64,000 nt of DNA from Flagellimonas okinawensis (GTDB lineage Bacteria > Bacteroidota > Bacteroidia > Flavobacteriales > Flavobacteriaceae). Made by a program: the position numbers and the translations under genes. The notes below the pieces were generated by a model. The model did not search any database. It had not been told where the DNA came from and worked only from the letters and a program-made list of their open reading frames with translations. Positions 9,099 through 19,243 of this stretch are shown one piece after another. Numbering within the stretch: position 1 is the first letter of the stretch; each line of letters opens with the position of its first letter. Location: contig NZ_JARFVA010000005.1 of the NCBI RefSeq assembly GCF_029194005.1, positions 216,340 to 280,339 of the forward strand. Direction: 5' to 3'.

Positions 9099-10082
9099 AT
9101 GGAAACCAAAATACGATGGGGCATTGTAGGCCCAGGAAAAATAGCAAGGAAATTTGTCTCGGACCTTTTATTGGTAGAAGATGCAGAGGTTACGGCAGTA
9201 GCATCACGATCTATGGAAAGGGCAGAGGAGTTTGCTCAGGAATATAAGGTTCCGCATACTTTTGGTAGTTATGATGAACTTTTTGAATCGGGAACTGTAG
9301 ATGTGGTCTACATAGCAACACCACATAATTTTCATAAAGATTTATCGGTAAAGGCACTCGAAAATGGTATTGGGGTGCTTTGCGAAAAGCCAATGGGTGT
9401 GAATAAAAAGGAAGTTCTCGCACAAGTCAATGCATCTAAAAAATACAATGCTTTTTTGATGGAAGCCATGTGGTCGAGATTTAATCCATCCATTCAAAAA
9501 GTTAAACAATTGGTTGACAGTGGTGAAATTGGTGAGCTTAAGTATGTGTATGCCGATTTTGCTTTTTATGCTTTGGACAGGGATGAGAATTCTAGGTTGT
9601 TGAATCCCAATTTGGCATCTGGGACTATTTTGGATATCGGGATTTATCCCATTTTTTTATCCTATCTCTTATTGGGAATGCCAACTAAAATTATGGCCAC
9701 TTCCAAGTTTCATGAAAATGGCACCGAATTACAGACCAGCATGATTTTTGATTATCCTGAGGCACAGGCTATGCTCTATAGTGGATTTACAAGTAGATCA
9801 AGAATGGAGGCCGAAATATCCGGAACAGAAGCACAATTGTTTTTGAATCCTAGATGGCATGAAGCGGATGGTTATACATTGTTTAAAGGGGATGAATCCC
9901 ATCAAATTGAAATGCCTTTAAAAGGGATAGGATATTACTATGAAATATTGGAGGTTCATAAATGTTTAAGAGCTAAAAAGAATGAGAGCGATCTCTGGTC
10001 CCATCAAAATAGTTTGGATTTATCCGACTTATTAGACAAGGTGAGGGAAAAATGTGGCGTTAGCTTTCCTTTTGAAACATAA
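9099..10082 (+). CDS. Gfo/Idh/MocA family NAD(P)-dependent oxidoreductase
   Basis: Rossmann-fold dehydrogenase of the glucose-fructose oxidoreductase/inositol dehydrogenase family, usually acting on sugars or cyclitols. The N-terminus IRWGIVGPGKIARKF is the GxGxxA dinucleotide-binding loop, and CEKPMGVNKKE carries the hallmark EKP motif with the catalytic-region Lys. The C-terminal domain (from about residue 125) is the GFO_IDH_MocA_C type. The ATG at 9099 was preferred to a TTG three codons upstream. 327 aa. Substrate cannot be read from the sequence, and no sugar pathway genes are adjacent. Confidence 0.85.
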   Translation: METKIRWGIVGPGKIARKFVSDLLLVEDAEVTAVASRSMERAEEFAQEYKVPHTFGSYDELFESGTVDVVYIATPHNFHKDLSVKALENGIGVLCEKPMGVNKKEVLAQVNASKKYNAFLMEAMWSRFNPSIQKVKQLVDSGEIGELKYVYADFAFYALDRDENSRLLNPNLASGTILDIGIYPIFLSYLLLGMPTKIMATSKFHENGTELQTSMIFDYPEAQAMLYSGFTSRSRMEAEISGTEAQLFLNPRWHEADGYTLFKGDESHQIEMPLKGIGYYYEILEVHKCLRAKKNESDLWSHQNSLDLSDLLDKVREKCGVSFPFET

Positions 10083-10148
10083 TCCTTAATAATAACTTTA
10101 CATTATCTCTATTTTTACGATATTTGAAATTCTTCAGAAATTTATAAA

Positions 10149-10331
10149 ATGGGAATGAATAAGAACACTGTGCTTGCCTATGCTACATGGATTATGATCT
10201 TTGTGGGCTTGGGAATGATCGCACTAGGAGCTTTTAAGTATGATGAGGTTGCCGGATACGGATTTGCAGCGGTAGGAATAGGATTTTTTGCCGTAGCTTG
10301 GGTGTTCAATGCCCTTAAAGGTAGAGTATAA
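10149..10331 (+). CDS. Small two-helix membrane protein
   Basis: 60-residue protein with two hydrophobic segments (about residues 8-25 and 35-55) separated by a short KYDEVAGYG loop. It resembles the short membrane proteins found throughout Flavobacteriia next to ettA (possibly the CAL67264 family, from memory). An alternative ATG lies two codons downstream. It sits 37 bp before ettA on the same strand and may be co-transcribed with it. Function unknown. Confidence 0.65.
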   Translation: MGMNKNTVLAYATWIMIFVGLGMIALGAFKYDEVAGYGFAAVGIGFFAVAWVFNALKGRV

Positions 10332-10368
10332 CCAACCTCTTTTCACAGAACAATTTAATTTATACTAG

Positions 10369-12060
10369 ATGTCAGACGATAAGAAAGTCATTTTTTCAAT
10401 GTCTGGGGTAACCAAGACCTATAAAACGGCCAACACCCCGGTACTTAAAAACATATACCTGAGTTTTTTCTACGGGGCCAAGATCGGGATTTTAGGTCTT
10501 AACGGTTCTGGTAAGTCCACCTTGCTCAAAATTATTGCCGGTGTAGATAAAAATTATCAAGGAGATGTAGTTTTCTCTCCTGGTTATTCGGTAGGATATT
10601 TGGAACAGGAACCGGAGCTGGATGAGAACAAAACAGTTTTGGAAGTTGTTAAAGAAGGGGTTGCGGAAACTGTAGCCATTTTGGACGAGTACAACAAAAT
10701 CAACGATATGTTCGGTCTGCCCGAAGTTTATGAGGATGCAGATAAGATGCAAAAGTTGATGGATAAGCAAGCAGCCCTACAAGATCAAATTGACGCAGCA
10801 AATGCTTGGGAACTTGATACCAAATTGGAGATTGCCATGGATGCCCTTCGTACACCGGAATCCGACAAAAAGATAGGTGTGCTTTCCGGTGGGGAGCGTA
10901 GGCGTGTGGCTTTATGTCGTTTGTTGCTAAAAGAACCGGACGTTCTACTTTTGGATGAGCCTACCAACCACTTGGATGCTGAGTCCGTGCATTGGTTGGA
11001 ACACCATTTGGCACAATATAAGGGAACCGTAATAGCTGTTACGCACGACCGTTATTTCTTGGACAACGTTGCTGGCTGGATTTTGGAATTGGACCGTGGC
11101 GAAGGAATCCCATGGAAAGGAAATTACTCCAGTTGGTTGGATCAAAAAGCAAAACGTTTGGAGCAAGAGAGTAAACAGGCTTCCAAGCGTCAAAAAACAT
11201 TGGAGCGAGAGTTGGATTGGGTACGACAAGGAGCCAAAGGAAGACAGGCAAAGCAAAAGGCCCGTTTAAAGAATTACGATAAACTCTTGAGCCAGGACCA
11301 AAAACAAATGGAGGAGAAGTTGGAGATATATATTCCCAATGGACCACGTTTGGGTACAAATGTAATCGAGGCCAAGGACGTAAGCAAAGCTTTTGGTGAC
11401 AAATTATTGTACGAGAACTTGAACTTTAATTTGCCCCAAGCAGGTATTGTAGGGATTATTGGCCCGAACGGTGCTGGTAAAACCACCATTTTTAAAATGA
11501 TAATGGGCGAGGAGACTCCCGATAAAGGTGAGTTTATAGTTGGGGAAACTGCCAAGCTGGCCTATGTAGATCAATCCCATTCCAACATTGATCCAGAAAA
11601 GACCATTTGGGAAAACTTTAGTGATAGCCAAGAATTGATCATGATGGGAGGGAAGCAAGTGAATTCCCGAGCATATTTAAGTCGATTTAATTTTTCTGGT
11701 AGCGAACAGAACAAAAAAGTGAACATGTTGTCCGGGGGTGAACGAAATCGTCTTCATTTAGCCATGACCCTAAAAGAAGAGGGGAACGTATTGCTTTTGG
11801 ATGAGCCTACCAACGACTTGGACGTGAATACGCTCCGTGCCTTGGAAGAAGGTTTGGAGAACTTTGCGGGTTGTGCCGTGATCATTTCCCACGACAGATG
11901 GTTCTTGGATAGAATTTGTACGCATATTTTAGCATTTGAAGGAGATTCTCAAGTATATTTCTTTGAAGGTTCTTTCTCTGATTACGAAGAGAACAAAAAG
12001 AAACGCTTGGGAACGGATATCATGCCCAAGCGTATCAAATACAAAAAACTGATTCGTTAA
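10369..12060 (+). CDS. ettA: EttA, energy-dependent translational throttle ABC-F protein
   Basis: Cytosolic ABC-F ATPase that binds the ribosomal E site and gates the first peptide bond according to ATP/ADP. Two ABC domains are complete: Walker A GLNGSGKST and GPNGAGKTT, signatures LSGGERRRV and LSGGERNRL, Walker B LLLDEPTNHLD and LLLDEPTNDLD. Between them is the charged linker (PtIM) rich in Lys/Arg. There are no membrane segments, and the length of 563 aa and the N-terminal KVIFSMSGVTKTY fit EttA rather than Uup or other ABC-F members. Confidence 0.93.
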   Translation: MSDDKKVIFSMSGVTKTYKTANTPVLKNIYLSFFYGAKIGILGLNGSGKSTLLKIIAGVDKNYQGDVVFSPGYSVGYLEQEPELDENKTVLEVVKEGVAETVAILDEYNKINDMFGLPEVYEDADKMQKLMDKQAALQDQIDAANAWELDTKLEIAMDALRTPESDKKIGVLSGGERRRVALCRLLLKEPDVLLLDEPTNHLDAESVHWLEHHLAQYKGTVIAVTHDRYFLDNVAGWILELDRGEGIPWKGNYSSWLDQKAKRLEQESKQASKRQKTLERELDWVRQGAKGRQAKQKARLKNYDKLLSQDQKQMEEKLEIYIPNGPRLGTNVIEAKDVSKAFGDKLLYENLNFNLPQAGIVGIIGPNGAGKTTIFKMIMGEETPDKGEFIVGETAKLAYVDQSHSNIDPEKTIWENFSDSQELIMMGGKQVNSRAYLSRFNFSGSEQNKKVNMLSGGERNRLHLAMTLKEEGNVLLLDEPTNDLDVNTLRALEEGLENFAGCAVIISHDRWFLDRICTHILAFEGDSQVYFFEGSFSDYEENKKKRLGTDIMPKRIKYKKLIR

Positions 12061-12076
12061 AAAAAGGAGGAAGGAA

Positions 12077-12757
12077 TTAATCTTCTCCTCCGAGATTTTT
12101 AATTCCTTCTTCCAATATTTTTTTTGCTTTTTCCAAGTAGGCTTGTTGGTGTGCAGCCAAGCTATTTGGGCCTTCGGTGTTAATTGGGGCCGAACCAATG
12201 GAATTTGAAAGTTCAATCAGTTGGGCAATTGCCTGTTCCGCAGATTGAAGCTTGTCTCCAGCATGTTTTTCGAATACTTTGATCATTTCAAGTTCCATGG
12301 ACTCCACAGAAGCTGTCTCGGCAACTTCAGTTTCAGGACTCTCTTCATACTCCACTGCAACTTCAAGAGTTGATGCGGTAGTATTCCCTAGTGTACACTG
12401 ATCTAAAATGGTAATCAATTCATTGATTTCGCCAATAGCTTTTTTGGTGAAAAACCTACCGGCTTCCCAGTCAGCAGGCTCAATTGCCTTGTCCAAGGTT
12501 TCCATGGCATCCAACGTTTTGTTCTTTGCTTTATCGCATGCGCAGTCGGCCATAAATGTTTCGCCTTTTTCCAGAGCAGTCAACGCTCTTTCGGCATAGT
12601 ACATTTGGTGTTCAAAGTTGGTTGCCTCCATGGCTTTTTTACCATGGCTGAGGGCATAGGTCACTTTGGAATAAAAATTATCACATTGATTTGCGTAGGT
12701 AGTCTGTAAGGCAAAAAGAATTGCCAACACTACAAAAACATGGGATTTGGGAGCCAT
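12077..12757 (-). CDS. Secreted helical protein of unknown function
   Basis: The start is the ATG before MAPKSHVFVVLAILFALQTTYA, a signal peptide; a TTG two codons upstream is less likely. The mature region holds alpha-helical, Cys-containing sequence (NQCDNFYSK, DCACDKAK, DQCTLG) that looks like a small four-helix bundle with possible disulfides, then an acidic Glu/Val/Ala-rich linker (about 130-165) and a second helical part. 226 aa. I do not recognise the family. It is convergent with ettA with 16 bp between stops. Confidence 0.65.
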   Translation of the reverse strand: MAPKSHVFVVLAILFALQTTYANQCDNFYSKVTYALSHGKKAMEATNFEHQMYYAERALTALEKGETFMADCACDKAKNKTLDAMETLDKAIEPADWEAGRFFTKKAIGEINELITILDQCTLGNTTASTLEVAVEYEESPETEVAETASVESMELEMIKVFEKHAGDKLQSAEQAIAQLIELSNSIGSAPINTEGPNSLAAHQQAYLEKAKKILEEGIKNLGGED

Positions 12758-12826
12758 ATTCAAGTATTTGTTTTGGTTACTAAGTTTGATGTTCTAACGA
12801 TGAAAATTCGTTATTATTTCATAGAT

Positions 12827-13621
12827 CTAGTATTCTTCGTTGGGATACCAGTCCAACTGAACCACTTCGATACTGTTATCACCCTCGTTAACGATGGTTT
12901 TGAACTTTTCTACATCGCTCACTTCCGGTCTTCCCCTATAATGATAAGGATAAACTTGTTTTGGTTTGAATTCCAAAACGGCATCGGCTGCACTTTCTTC
13001 TGTCATGGTAAACGGAAGGTTCATACATACAAAAGCTTTATCTATATTTTCCAATGCACGCATTTCCGGAATATCCTCCGTGTCTCCAGAGAAATAGATT
13101 CTTTCATCACCAAATGTGAATACATAACCATTTCCTCTACCTTTTGTATGGAAATCTTTAGCCTCCTCACGTAGATTGTACATAGGAATTGCCTCAACGT
13201 TGAATCCGGCCATTTCTTTGCTTTCACCATTTTTCATTGTTGTTGTTTTGGACGATAGGTTTTCCTCCATTTGTAATTTTACGGCATCCGGAGCAATAAT
13301 CGTTACACCTTCCAAGTCCAATTCATTTAATGTTTCTGGATTAAAATGGTCACCATGGATATCTGTTATAAAGATCATATCCGGGGAGTTCTGACCTTCG
13401 AATGCAGCTTTTCCTCCCACAGGATCTACATATATAGTTTTACCGTCCCATTCAATTAGCGCCGTGGCGTGCTCAATCGGAATTATCTTGGCAGGGTCCG
13501 GAGACTCCATTACCGCTACAGTCTCAACTTCTGTTTTTTCATCTTGATTTTCCTTTTTCTCCTTACAGGAAGTAAAGAGCACTAATAGGGCACTGGCGGT
13601 AAGTATGATATTTTTTTTCAT
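12827..13621 (-). CDS. MBL-fold metal-dependent hydrolase lipoprotein (UlaG-like)
   Basis: A lipobox (LLVLFTSC) after a short signal peptide places the protein on the outer or inner membrane surface. The body is a metallo-beta-lactamase fold: the metal-binding motif HGDHF follows FITDI, with later His/Asp residues in FSGDTED and YPYHYRG. This pattern is of the short UlaG/YtnP-like MBL hydrolases (beta-lactamase_2 type). 264 aa. Substrate unknown. An AT-rich 168-bp gap separates it from the divergent coiled-coil gene. Confidence 0.82.
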   Translation of the reverse strand: MKKNIILTASALLVLFTSCKEKKENQDEKTEVETVAVMESPDPAKIIPIEHATALIEWDGKTIYVDPVGGKAAFEGQNSPDMIFITDIHGDHFNPETLNELDLEGVTIIAPDAVKLQMEENLSSKTTTMKNGESKEMAGFNVEAIPMYNLREEAKDFHTKGRGNGYVFTFGDERIYFSGDTEDIPEMRALENIDKAFVCMNLPFTMTEESAADAVLEFKPKQVYPYHYRGRPEVSDVEKFKTIVNEGDNSIEVVQLDWYPNEEY

Positions 13622-13788
13622 GTTCTGTTTTTTATTTTTCCTTTTAAAAATAAGGGATAATACGCAGAAACGTAATTAATTATCCAGAATATTTTAATCC
13701 AAATAATCCAAAATGGAATCCAATGCGTATATAAACTGAACGCGATTGATTAAAAACCTTAAACGAGAATCAATTAAAACAAAAAGTT

Positions 13789-14679
13789 ATGACTGAAACA
13801 AAAAGTAACAATAACGGATTAAAGGTAATTGCTGGTCTGTTGGGTGTAGTTCTTTTGGGAACCATTATTTACACTGTGAGTCTTTACCAAGATAAAAAAC
13901 AAACAACACAAGCTCTTACACAAGAAAAAGAAATGGTTGTTGAGGATTTGAACAACTTGAAATCTGAATACGACAAAGCCATTTTGGAAAGCAACGCAAC
14001 AAACGAGGAATTGGTTGCTGCAAGAGACAACATTGCAAAATACATCGATTCTGTAAGCAGCATGAAAGCTGATATTGCAACACTTTCAAGATACAGAAGA
14101 CAAGTAAGTGTTCTTAAAGCTGAAAGAGAAAAACTATTGAAGCAAGTAGATTCCTTGACTCAATCCAACAGCTTGTTGGCTATGCAAAGAGACAGCACTT
14201 TTGCTGAATTGGAGCAACAAACCGTATTCAACGATTCTTTGATTATCCAAAACACTCAGTTGGCCGATGCTGTTGAAAAAGGTTCTGCACTTAACCTAAA
14301 CACTATCAGTGTTGATGCTATTAAAGAAAGAAACAGTGGTAAATTGGTTTCTACTTCCAGAGCTAGAGCTACTGATAAATTCAAAGTTTGTTTCACTATT
14401 GCCGATAACGTAATTGCTGAAGCAGGTGACAGAGAATTCTATATTGAAGTTCTTGGACCACAAGGTAACGTTTTGGGCGAAGGTTTGACCAAAACAACTG
14501 AAGAAGGAAGCTCTCTTACTTATAGTAAAGGAACCAACTTTTACTACGAAAACGATGCTTTGGATGTATGTGATTACATAAACAAGCCAAGTGGTGATTT
14601 CCAGAAAGGAAACTACATGGTAAATGTTTATGACAACAAATTGAAATTGTTGGGTACTTCCAGCTTCGAATTGAAATAA
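13789..14679 (+). CDS. Membrane-anchored coiled-coil protein, Flavobacteriia-type
   Basis: One N-terminal transmembrane helix (about residues 11-30, VIAGLLGVVLLGTIIYTVSL), a long coiled coil (about 35-175, heptads rich in Glu/Lys/Leu) and a C-terminal beta domain (FKVCFTIADNVIAEAGDREFY...) that looks immunoglobulin-like. Its strongly biased codon choice (AAC, GAA, AAA, GCT) suggests high expression. Homologues are sometimes mis-named chromosome partitioning protein; there is no ParA Walker motif here. Its role is unknown and a cell-envelope structural role is a guess. 296 aa. Confidence 0.7.
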   Translation: MTETKSNNNGLKVIAGLLGVVLLGTIIYTVSLYQDKKQTTQALTQEKEMVVEDLNNLKSEYDKAILESNATNEELVAARDNIAKYIDSVSSMKADIATLSRYRRQVSVLKAEREKLLKQVDSLTQSNSLLAMQRDSTFAELEQQTVFNDSLIIQNTQLADAVEKGSALNLNTISVDAIKERNSGKLVSTSRARATDKFKVCFTIADNVIAEAGDREFYIEVLGPQGNVLGEGLTKTTEEGSSLTYSKGTNFYYENDALDVCDYINKPSGDFQKGNYMVNVYDNKLKLLGTSSFELK

Positions 14680-14703
14680 AAAACACACACTATCACCATA
14701 ATA

Positions 14704-14740
14704 AAAAGGCCCGTCTAAATTTGGACGGGCCTTTTTTATT
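14704..14740. terminator. Bidirectional terminator between convergent genes
   Basis: The stem AAAGGCCCGTC / GACGGGCCTTT with a loop of about 8 nt is flanked by A and T tracts, so it can end both the coiled-coil gene and fumC. Confidence 0.9.
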
Positions 14741-14758
14741 TACGCTTAACTTATAATC

Positions 14759-16156
14759 TTATTTTAGGCTTCCAACCATATCTTCAGGTTTTACCCACTC
14801 ATCATACTCTTCTGGGGTAACATAACCAAGGTTTACGGCTTCCTCTTTTAACGTAGTACCATTTTTGTGTGCTGTATTGGCAATCTCGGCAGCTTTGTAA
14901 TAGCCAATTTTAGTATTCAAAGCGGTAACCAACATTAAGGAGTTGTTCAGTAATGTTTTAATGGTCTCATGGTTTGGTTCAATACCAACGGCACAATTCA
15001 CATCAAAACTAACACAAGCATCGCCGATCAATTGGGCAGATTGTAATATGTTGGCTGCCATAACCGGTTTAAATACATTCAACTCATAATGGCCTTGCGT
15101 TCCTCCAACACTAATAGCTACATCGTTCCCCATTACCTGTGCGCACACCATGGTCATGGCTTCACATTGGGTAGGGTTTACTTTGCCGGGCATTATGGAA
15201 CTTCCAGGTTCGTTGGCCGGAATTATAATCTCACCAATACCGGAACGTGGACCTGAGGCCATCATTCGGATATCGTTGGCAATTTTATTCAGTGATACGG
15301 CCAATTGTTTCAGAGCTCCATGACTTTCTACAATGGCATCGTGGGCAGCTAGGGCTTCAAACTTGTTTTCGGCAGTAACAAATGGTTTTCCGGTAAACTC
15401 GGCAATATATTTGGCCACGAGAACATCATATCCATTAGGGGTGTTCAAACCTGTACCCACAGCGGTACCCCCAAGAGCAAGTTCGCTTAAGTGTGGCAAG
15501 GTGTTTTTTAATGCTTTCAAACCGTGGTTCAATTGGCTAACGTAGCCTGAGAATTCTTGGCCCAAGGTTAGGGGAGTGGCATCCATTAAATGGGTTCTAC
15601 CAATTTTAACCACATCTTTAAATTCTTCGGATTTTTTCTGCAACGTATTTCTAAGCTGTTCAACACCGGGAATAGTGACATCAACTATTTTTTGGTACGC
15701 TGCAATATGCATTCCCGTAGGAAAAGTGTCGTTGGAAGATTGGCTCTTGTTAACGTCATCGTTCGGTTGAATGGTTTTTTCACCTTCCCCGATTTTCTTC
15801 CCTGCAATTTCATGGGCACGGTTGGCAATAACCTCATTCACGTTCATGTTGCTTTGTGTACCTGAACCGGTTTGCCAAATAACCAAAGGAAATTGATCAT
15901 CGTGTTTGCCTTCCAGTATTTCGTCGCAAACCTGGGCAATAAGGTCTCTTTTTTCTTGACTTAGTACGCCCAACTCATGGTTGGTATAGGCAGCTGCCTT
16001 TTTTAGATAGGCGAAACCGTACACCACATCCAAAGGCATGGAAGCAGGAGCACCAATTTTAAAGTTGTTTCGGGAACGTTCGGTTTGGGCGCCCCAATAT
16101 TTGTCGGCGGGTACTTTTACCTCGCCCATGGTATCTTTTTCAATCCTGAAACTCAT
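14759..16156 (-). CDS. fumC: Class II fumarate hydratase
   Basis: Iron-independent fumarase of the TCA cycle, converting fumarate and malate. The family signature [11 protein letters not shown] is present with the catalytic loop Ser, along with the substrate-binding [22 protein letters not shown] and [11 protein letters not shown]. 465 aa, a full-length homotetrameric enzyme. Single gene with its own upstream region; divergent from the small membrane protein at 16296. Confidence 0.96.
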   Translation of the reverse strand: MSFRIEKDTMGEVKVPADKYWGAQTERSRNNFKIGAPASMPLDVVYGFAYLKKAAAYTNHELGVLSQEKRDLIAQVCDEILEGKHDDQFPLVIWQTGSGTQSNMNVNEVIANRAHEIAGKKIGEGEKTIQPNDDVNKSQSSNDTFPTGMHIAAYQKIVDVTIPGVEQLRNTLQKKSEEFKDVVKIGRTHLMDATPLTLGQEFSGYVSQLNHGLKALKNTLPHLSELALGGTAVGTGLNTPNGYDVLVAKYIAEFTGKPFVTAENKFEALAAHDAIVESHGALKQLAVSLNKIANDIRMMASGPRSGIGEIIIPANEPGSSIMPGKVNPTQCEAMTMVCAQVMGNDVAISVGGTQGHYELNVFKPVMAANILQSAQLIGDACVSFDVNCAVGIEPNHETIKTLLNNSLMLVTALNTKIGYYKAAEIANTAHKNGTTLKEEAVNLGYVTPEEYDEWVKPEDMVGSLK

Positions 16157-16242
16157 AATTTAAAATTTAGTCCTACAAAGGTAGGATATAGGGCATTTAT
16201 ATGGTAGTTGATTGGGAGAAATACACTTTTTTTTGCCCTTCA

Positions 16243-16275
16243 TTTGTTTTTTTTCAATAGAAGAAAGTATCTTTG
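16243..16275 (+). promoter_or_regulatory. Bacteroidetes-type promoter (TTTG / TAnnTTTG)
   Basis: TTTG at 16243-16246 and TATCTTTG at 16268-16275 are 21 bp apart, close to the consensus spacing. The -7 element is 20 bp upstream of the ATG at 16296. Confidence 0.6.
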
Positions 16276-16295
16276 TTAAAACAAAAGGATTTAAG

Positions 16296-16469
16296 ATGTT
16301 CGAATTTGACCAATATTTAGGTTTTTTAGCTTTTCTAACAATTTTGACAATCGGTTTTTGGTTGATGATATTCTTGTTGACCTTTGTAGTACCTTATTGG
16401 TTGATCGGCAACCTAAGGGAAATGTTTAAAGAAAGAAAAGAGGCCAAGCGTGCCCAACTAGAAGAATAA
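16296..16469 (+). CDS. Small single-helix membrane protein
   Basis: 57 residues: one long hydrophobic segment (about 8-38) followed by a basic, charged tail (MFKERKEAKRAQLEE). The ATG at 16296 was chosen because the matching promoter lies just upstream and a farther in-frame start would precede that promoter. Function unknown. A strong terminator follows directly. Confidence 0.65.
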   Translation: MFEFDQYLGFLAFLTILTIGFWLMIFLLTFVVPYWLIGNLREMFKERKEAKRAQLEE

Positions 16470-16476
16470 GATTTTT

Positions 16477-16503
16477 AAAAGAAGCCTCATTGGCTTCTTT
16501 TTT
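16477..16503 (+). terminator. Terminator after the small membrane protein
   Basis: The stem AAAAGAAGCC / GGCTTCTTTT with a 5-nt loop is followed by further T residues, starting 8 bp after the stop codon. Confidence 0.85.
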
Positions 16504-16593
16504 GTTTAAGGGTTTTAATAAGGAATTAGTTTTCATTGATATGGGAACTAATTTTTTTGTGCCAGTTGTTACCACTTAAGCAGAATCATTACC

Positions 16594-16625
16594 ATAAAAA
16601 AAGCAGCCCTAAGGCTGCTTTTTCA
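16594..16625 (-). terminator. Terminator of the outer-membrane receptor gene
   Basis: The stem AAAAAGCAGCC / GGCTGCTTTTT around a short loop lies 28 bp beyond the stop of the minus-strand gene. A and T tracts on both sides make it potentially bidirectional. Confidence 0.8.
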
Positions 16626-16652
16626 TTTAAGTTTCAGGGGAACTCTATATGG

Positions 16653-19142
16653 TTACCCTTGGTATTGGCCCTCATCATCGTCATTTCCGCCAGGTTGTTG
16701 TCTACCTCTTTGGCGTTGTTCTTTAGGTTGGTTAAATCTATAAATGAACGATAAATTTACTTGTCTTCTTCTCCACTGGAATTCACTATCAGTGGTAAAG
16801 GTTGGTGTTTGTGTAAATGATTGGCGTTTTCTTGAATTGAACAAATCGCTCACGTTCAAAGAAAGAGTTGCTTTATCCTTAAATAGATCTTTACTCAAGG
16901 CCAAGTTCAAAGAGAACATACCTTTGGTATCGGTTTGTGCGTTCTGTCTCGGTCCCATATAAAATGAATTGGCCTGCAATTCAATTTTAGAGGGTAGGGT
17001 GAACTTGGAACTAAACCTAGCAAAATAGCTAGAGTTGGTTGTACCGTAGTCAACTCCGTTAAAAGAACCATCTGTTGAGAAGGTAAAGAAATTAAAACTA
17101 CCGTTCATTCTCCACCATTTTGCAGGACTATAGATCACACCGGCTTCCGCACCAATTCTTTCATTAGTGGAAAGGTTGATGGGCACCGATCTAATGATCT
17201 GGATACCATCGGAAGTAAACTGACCTGTTTCTTCGGTAATAAATTCAAACGATCTGGTTTCACGTTGGTAATACACAGAGGATGTAAAAGTCAGTTTTTG
17301 CCATCTCTTCATATAGCCAAGGTCAAATGCATTGGCAAAAGCAGGGTCCAAATCGGGGTTACCCTGGAAAACGTTTGTTCTACTTGATCTAGATGGGAAC
17401 GGGTTAATGAACCAACCTCTTGGTCTGTTGATCCTTCTGTTGTATCCCAAGGAGATATTCTGTGTCTTGGAGATTTCATAAACCAAGTTAATGGTAGGGA
17501 ATAGGCCCAAGTAATTTTTGTCAAAGTTAAGGTCAACATCTTCACCCACCAGTTCTTCCAAGGCTTGACTATCTATATTTGCATCTACCTCACCTCGTAG
17601 TTCTGTATTTTCCAAACGCAATCCAAGCAATACGGAAAACTTGCCATATTTATTGCCATACTGGGTATACAGGGCATTTACATTTTCGTGGTAAGTAAAA
17701 ATGTTGGTTAAATCTTGATTGGTGATAAAGTTTCCGGTTCCTTGGTCCAGTGTGTCCAATTGGTAATCGTTCACCTCTTTTTCAAAAGTACCGCGGTATC
17801 CGGCCTCGAATTGCGCATCGCCCATAGGCAACACATAGTCAATCTGAGCCAAGATATCGTCTTGTTTCTGTTTTTCGTAAATGTTCTCAAGTGCGATCAA
17901 ACTATCACTTGGTATAGTTCTATCTTCACGAATACCGGTCAACACATCTTCGTTGTCATAGGAATATTGGAAATCCGCTGTCAACTTCTGGCCATCATCA
18001 TCAATGTTATTGGTGTAATTAAAAGAAAACTGACGGCTATTATCGTTTTCGTTTTGGTCTTCGGTTCTAAATGTTCTACTGTTTAGGTTTCCGTCTGCAA
18101 AACGTTGGTTGTCATTTTCGGTCAAGTCATTTTCATCGGACCAGCGATAAAAGAAACTACCGGTTACGGAAGACTTTTCAGTTAGGAAATATTCCATTCC
18201 AATATTGATGTTGAATCCATCATCATTCCTGCTAACATCTCTGTCTTCAATAATCCTGTCGAACTCACTCTGTGCAGATTGATAGGTGTTATCGTTTCTT
18301 CCTCCTCCTGGAGATTCTCTGTGAAAATACCCGAGAGTGTTGAAGATATTGAATTTCTCCGTTCTAATATTAAAGTTTGTAGTGGCTCTAGCGTTAAAAG
18401 GTATTCCACCAGTAAGATTCACGGAACCATTGATACCAAGTGTTTTTTCCTTTTTAAGTACGATGTTCAAAATACCTGCCGTACCTTCAGCGTCGTAACG
18501 CGCAGAGGGACTGGTGATTACCTCTACTTTTTCAATTGCATCGGCAGGTAATTGTTGTAATACGTCGGTGGACCCAAAACCGGCCAATGCCGATGGCTTG
18601 CCATTAATAAGGATACGAACGTTGTCGTTCCCCCTAAGGCTTATACCTCCTTCAACATCTACCGCTACGGAGGGAATGTTTCCAAGAGCATCACTTACGT
18701 TACCACCACTTGTTGTAATATCCTTTCCGATGTTGTACACCTTTTTGTCCAATCGTACTTCTACGGTTGTTTTTTCACCTACAACTTCAACTTCGGCAAG
18801 TTGTGCCACATCGGGAGATAAGGTAATAGACCCTAGATTAACGGATGAATCGTAAGTCTGTCCTTTTAGAGAATATGTTTTGTACGAAATGTATTCTACA
18901 CTAATATTATAAGTACCCGGGCTGGCTTCTATTTCAAAGTTACCGGATGTATCGGTAATTCCGCCTGTGACCTGATCTGGCTTTTCCGCATTCTGAAGTA
19001 CGAAGGTTGCATATTCCAGAGGTTGTCCAGAATCTGAGTCAATTACTTTTCCCGTAATTGTTATGTTTTTTTGGTTTTGTTGTGCTATTCCCTGAAAGGT
19101 TGATAAGGTCAATAGCAGCAACGGGATTATTATCCTGTGCAT
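16653..19142 (-). CDS. Outer-membrane beta-barrel protein, TonB-dependent receptor type (OMP_b-brl_3-like)
   Basis: Starting at the ATG before MHRIIIPLLLLTLSTFQGIA gives a signal peptide. Residues about 28-115 are a CarboxypepD_reg-like domain (ITGKVIDSDSGQPLEYATFV), about 120-225 a plug domain (ILINGKPSALAGFGSTDVL, SARYDAEGTAGILNIVLKK), and the remainder a large beta-barrel with many aromatic alternations, ending in a Gln/Arg/Gly-rich tail. Barrels of this family are common in Flavobacteriia and their ligands are mostly unknown. 829 aa. There is no SusD partner next to it, which argues against a polysaccharide-utilisation role. Confidence 0.85.
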   Translation of the reverse strand: MHRIIIPLLLLTLSTFQGIAQQNQKNITITGKVIDSDSGQPLEYATFVLQNAEKPDQVTGGITDTSGNFEIEASPGTYNISVEYISYKTYSLKGQTYDSSVNLGSITLSPDVAQLAEVEVVGEKTTVEVRLDKKVYNIGKDITTSGGNVSDALGNIPSVAVDVEGGISLRGNDNVRILINGKPSALAGFGSTDVLQQLPADAIEKVEVITSPSARYDAEGTAGILNIVLKKEKTLGINGSVNLTGGIPFNARATTNFNIRTEKFNIFNTLGYFHRESPGGGRNDNTYQSAQSEFDRIIEDRDVSRNDDGFNINIGMEYFLTEKSSVTGSFFYRWSDENDLTENDNQRFADGNLNSRTFRTEDQNENDNSRQFSFNYTNNIDDDGQKLTADFQYSYDNEDVLTGIREDRTIPSDSLIALENIYEKQKQDDILAQIDYVLPMGDAQFEAGYRGTFEKEVNDYQLDTLDQGTGNFITNQDLTNIFTYHENVNALYTQYGNKYGKFSVLLGLRLENTELRGEVDANIDSQALEELVGEDVDLNFDKNYLGLFPTINLVYEISKTQNISLGYNRRINRPRGWFINPFPSRSSRTNVFQGNPDLDPAFANAFDLGYMKRWQKLTFTSSVYYQRETRSFEFITEETGQFTSDGIQIIRSVPINLSTNERIGAEAGVIYSPAKWWRMNGSFNFFTFSTDGSFNGVDYGTTNSSYFARFSSKFTLPSKIELQANSFYMGPRQNAQTDTKGMFSLNLALSKDLFKDKATLSLNVSDLFNSRKRQSFTQTPTFTTDSEFQWRRRQVNLSFIYRFNQPKEQRQRGRQQPGGNDDDEGQYQG

Positions 19143-19243
19143 AGTTTGATTTTTACGCTGCAAAAATTGAAGTAAAAAAGGAGTGCACGAAATATAACTC
19201 CCCCAACAACGTAATTGTACCTGCGAATGACCTTAAAGAATTG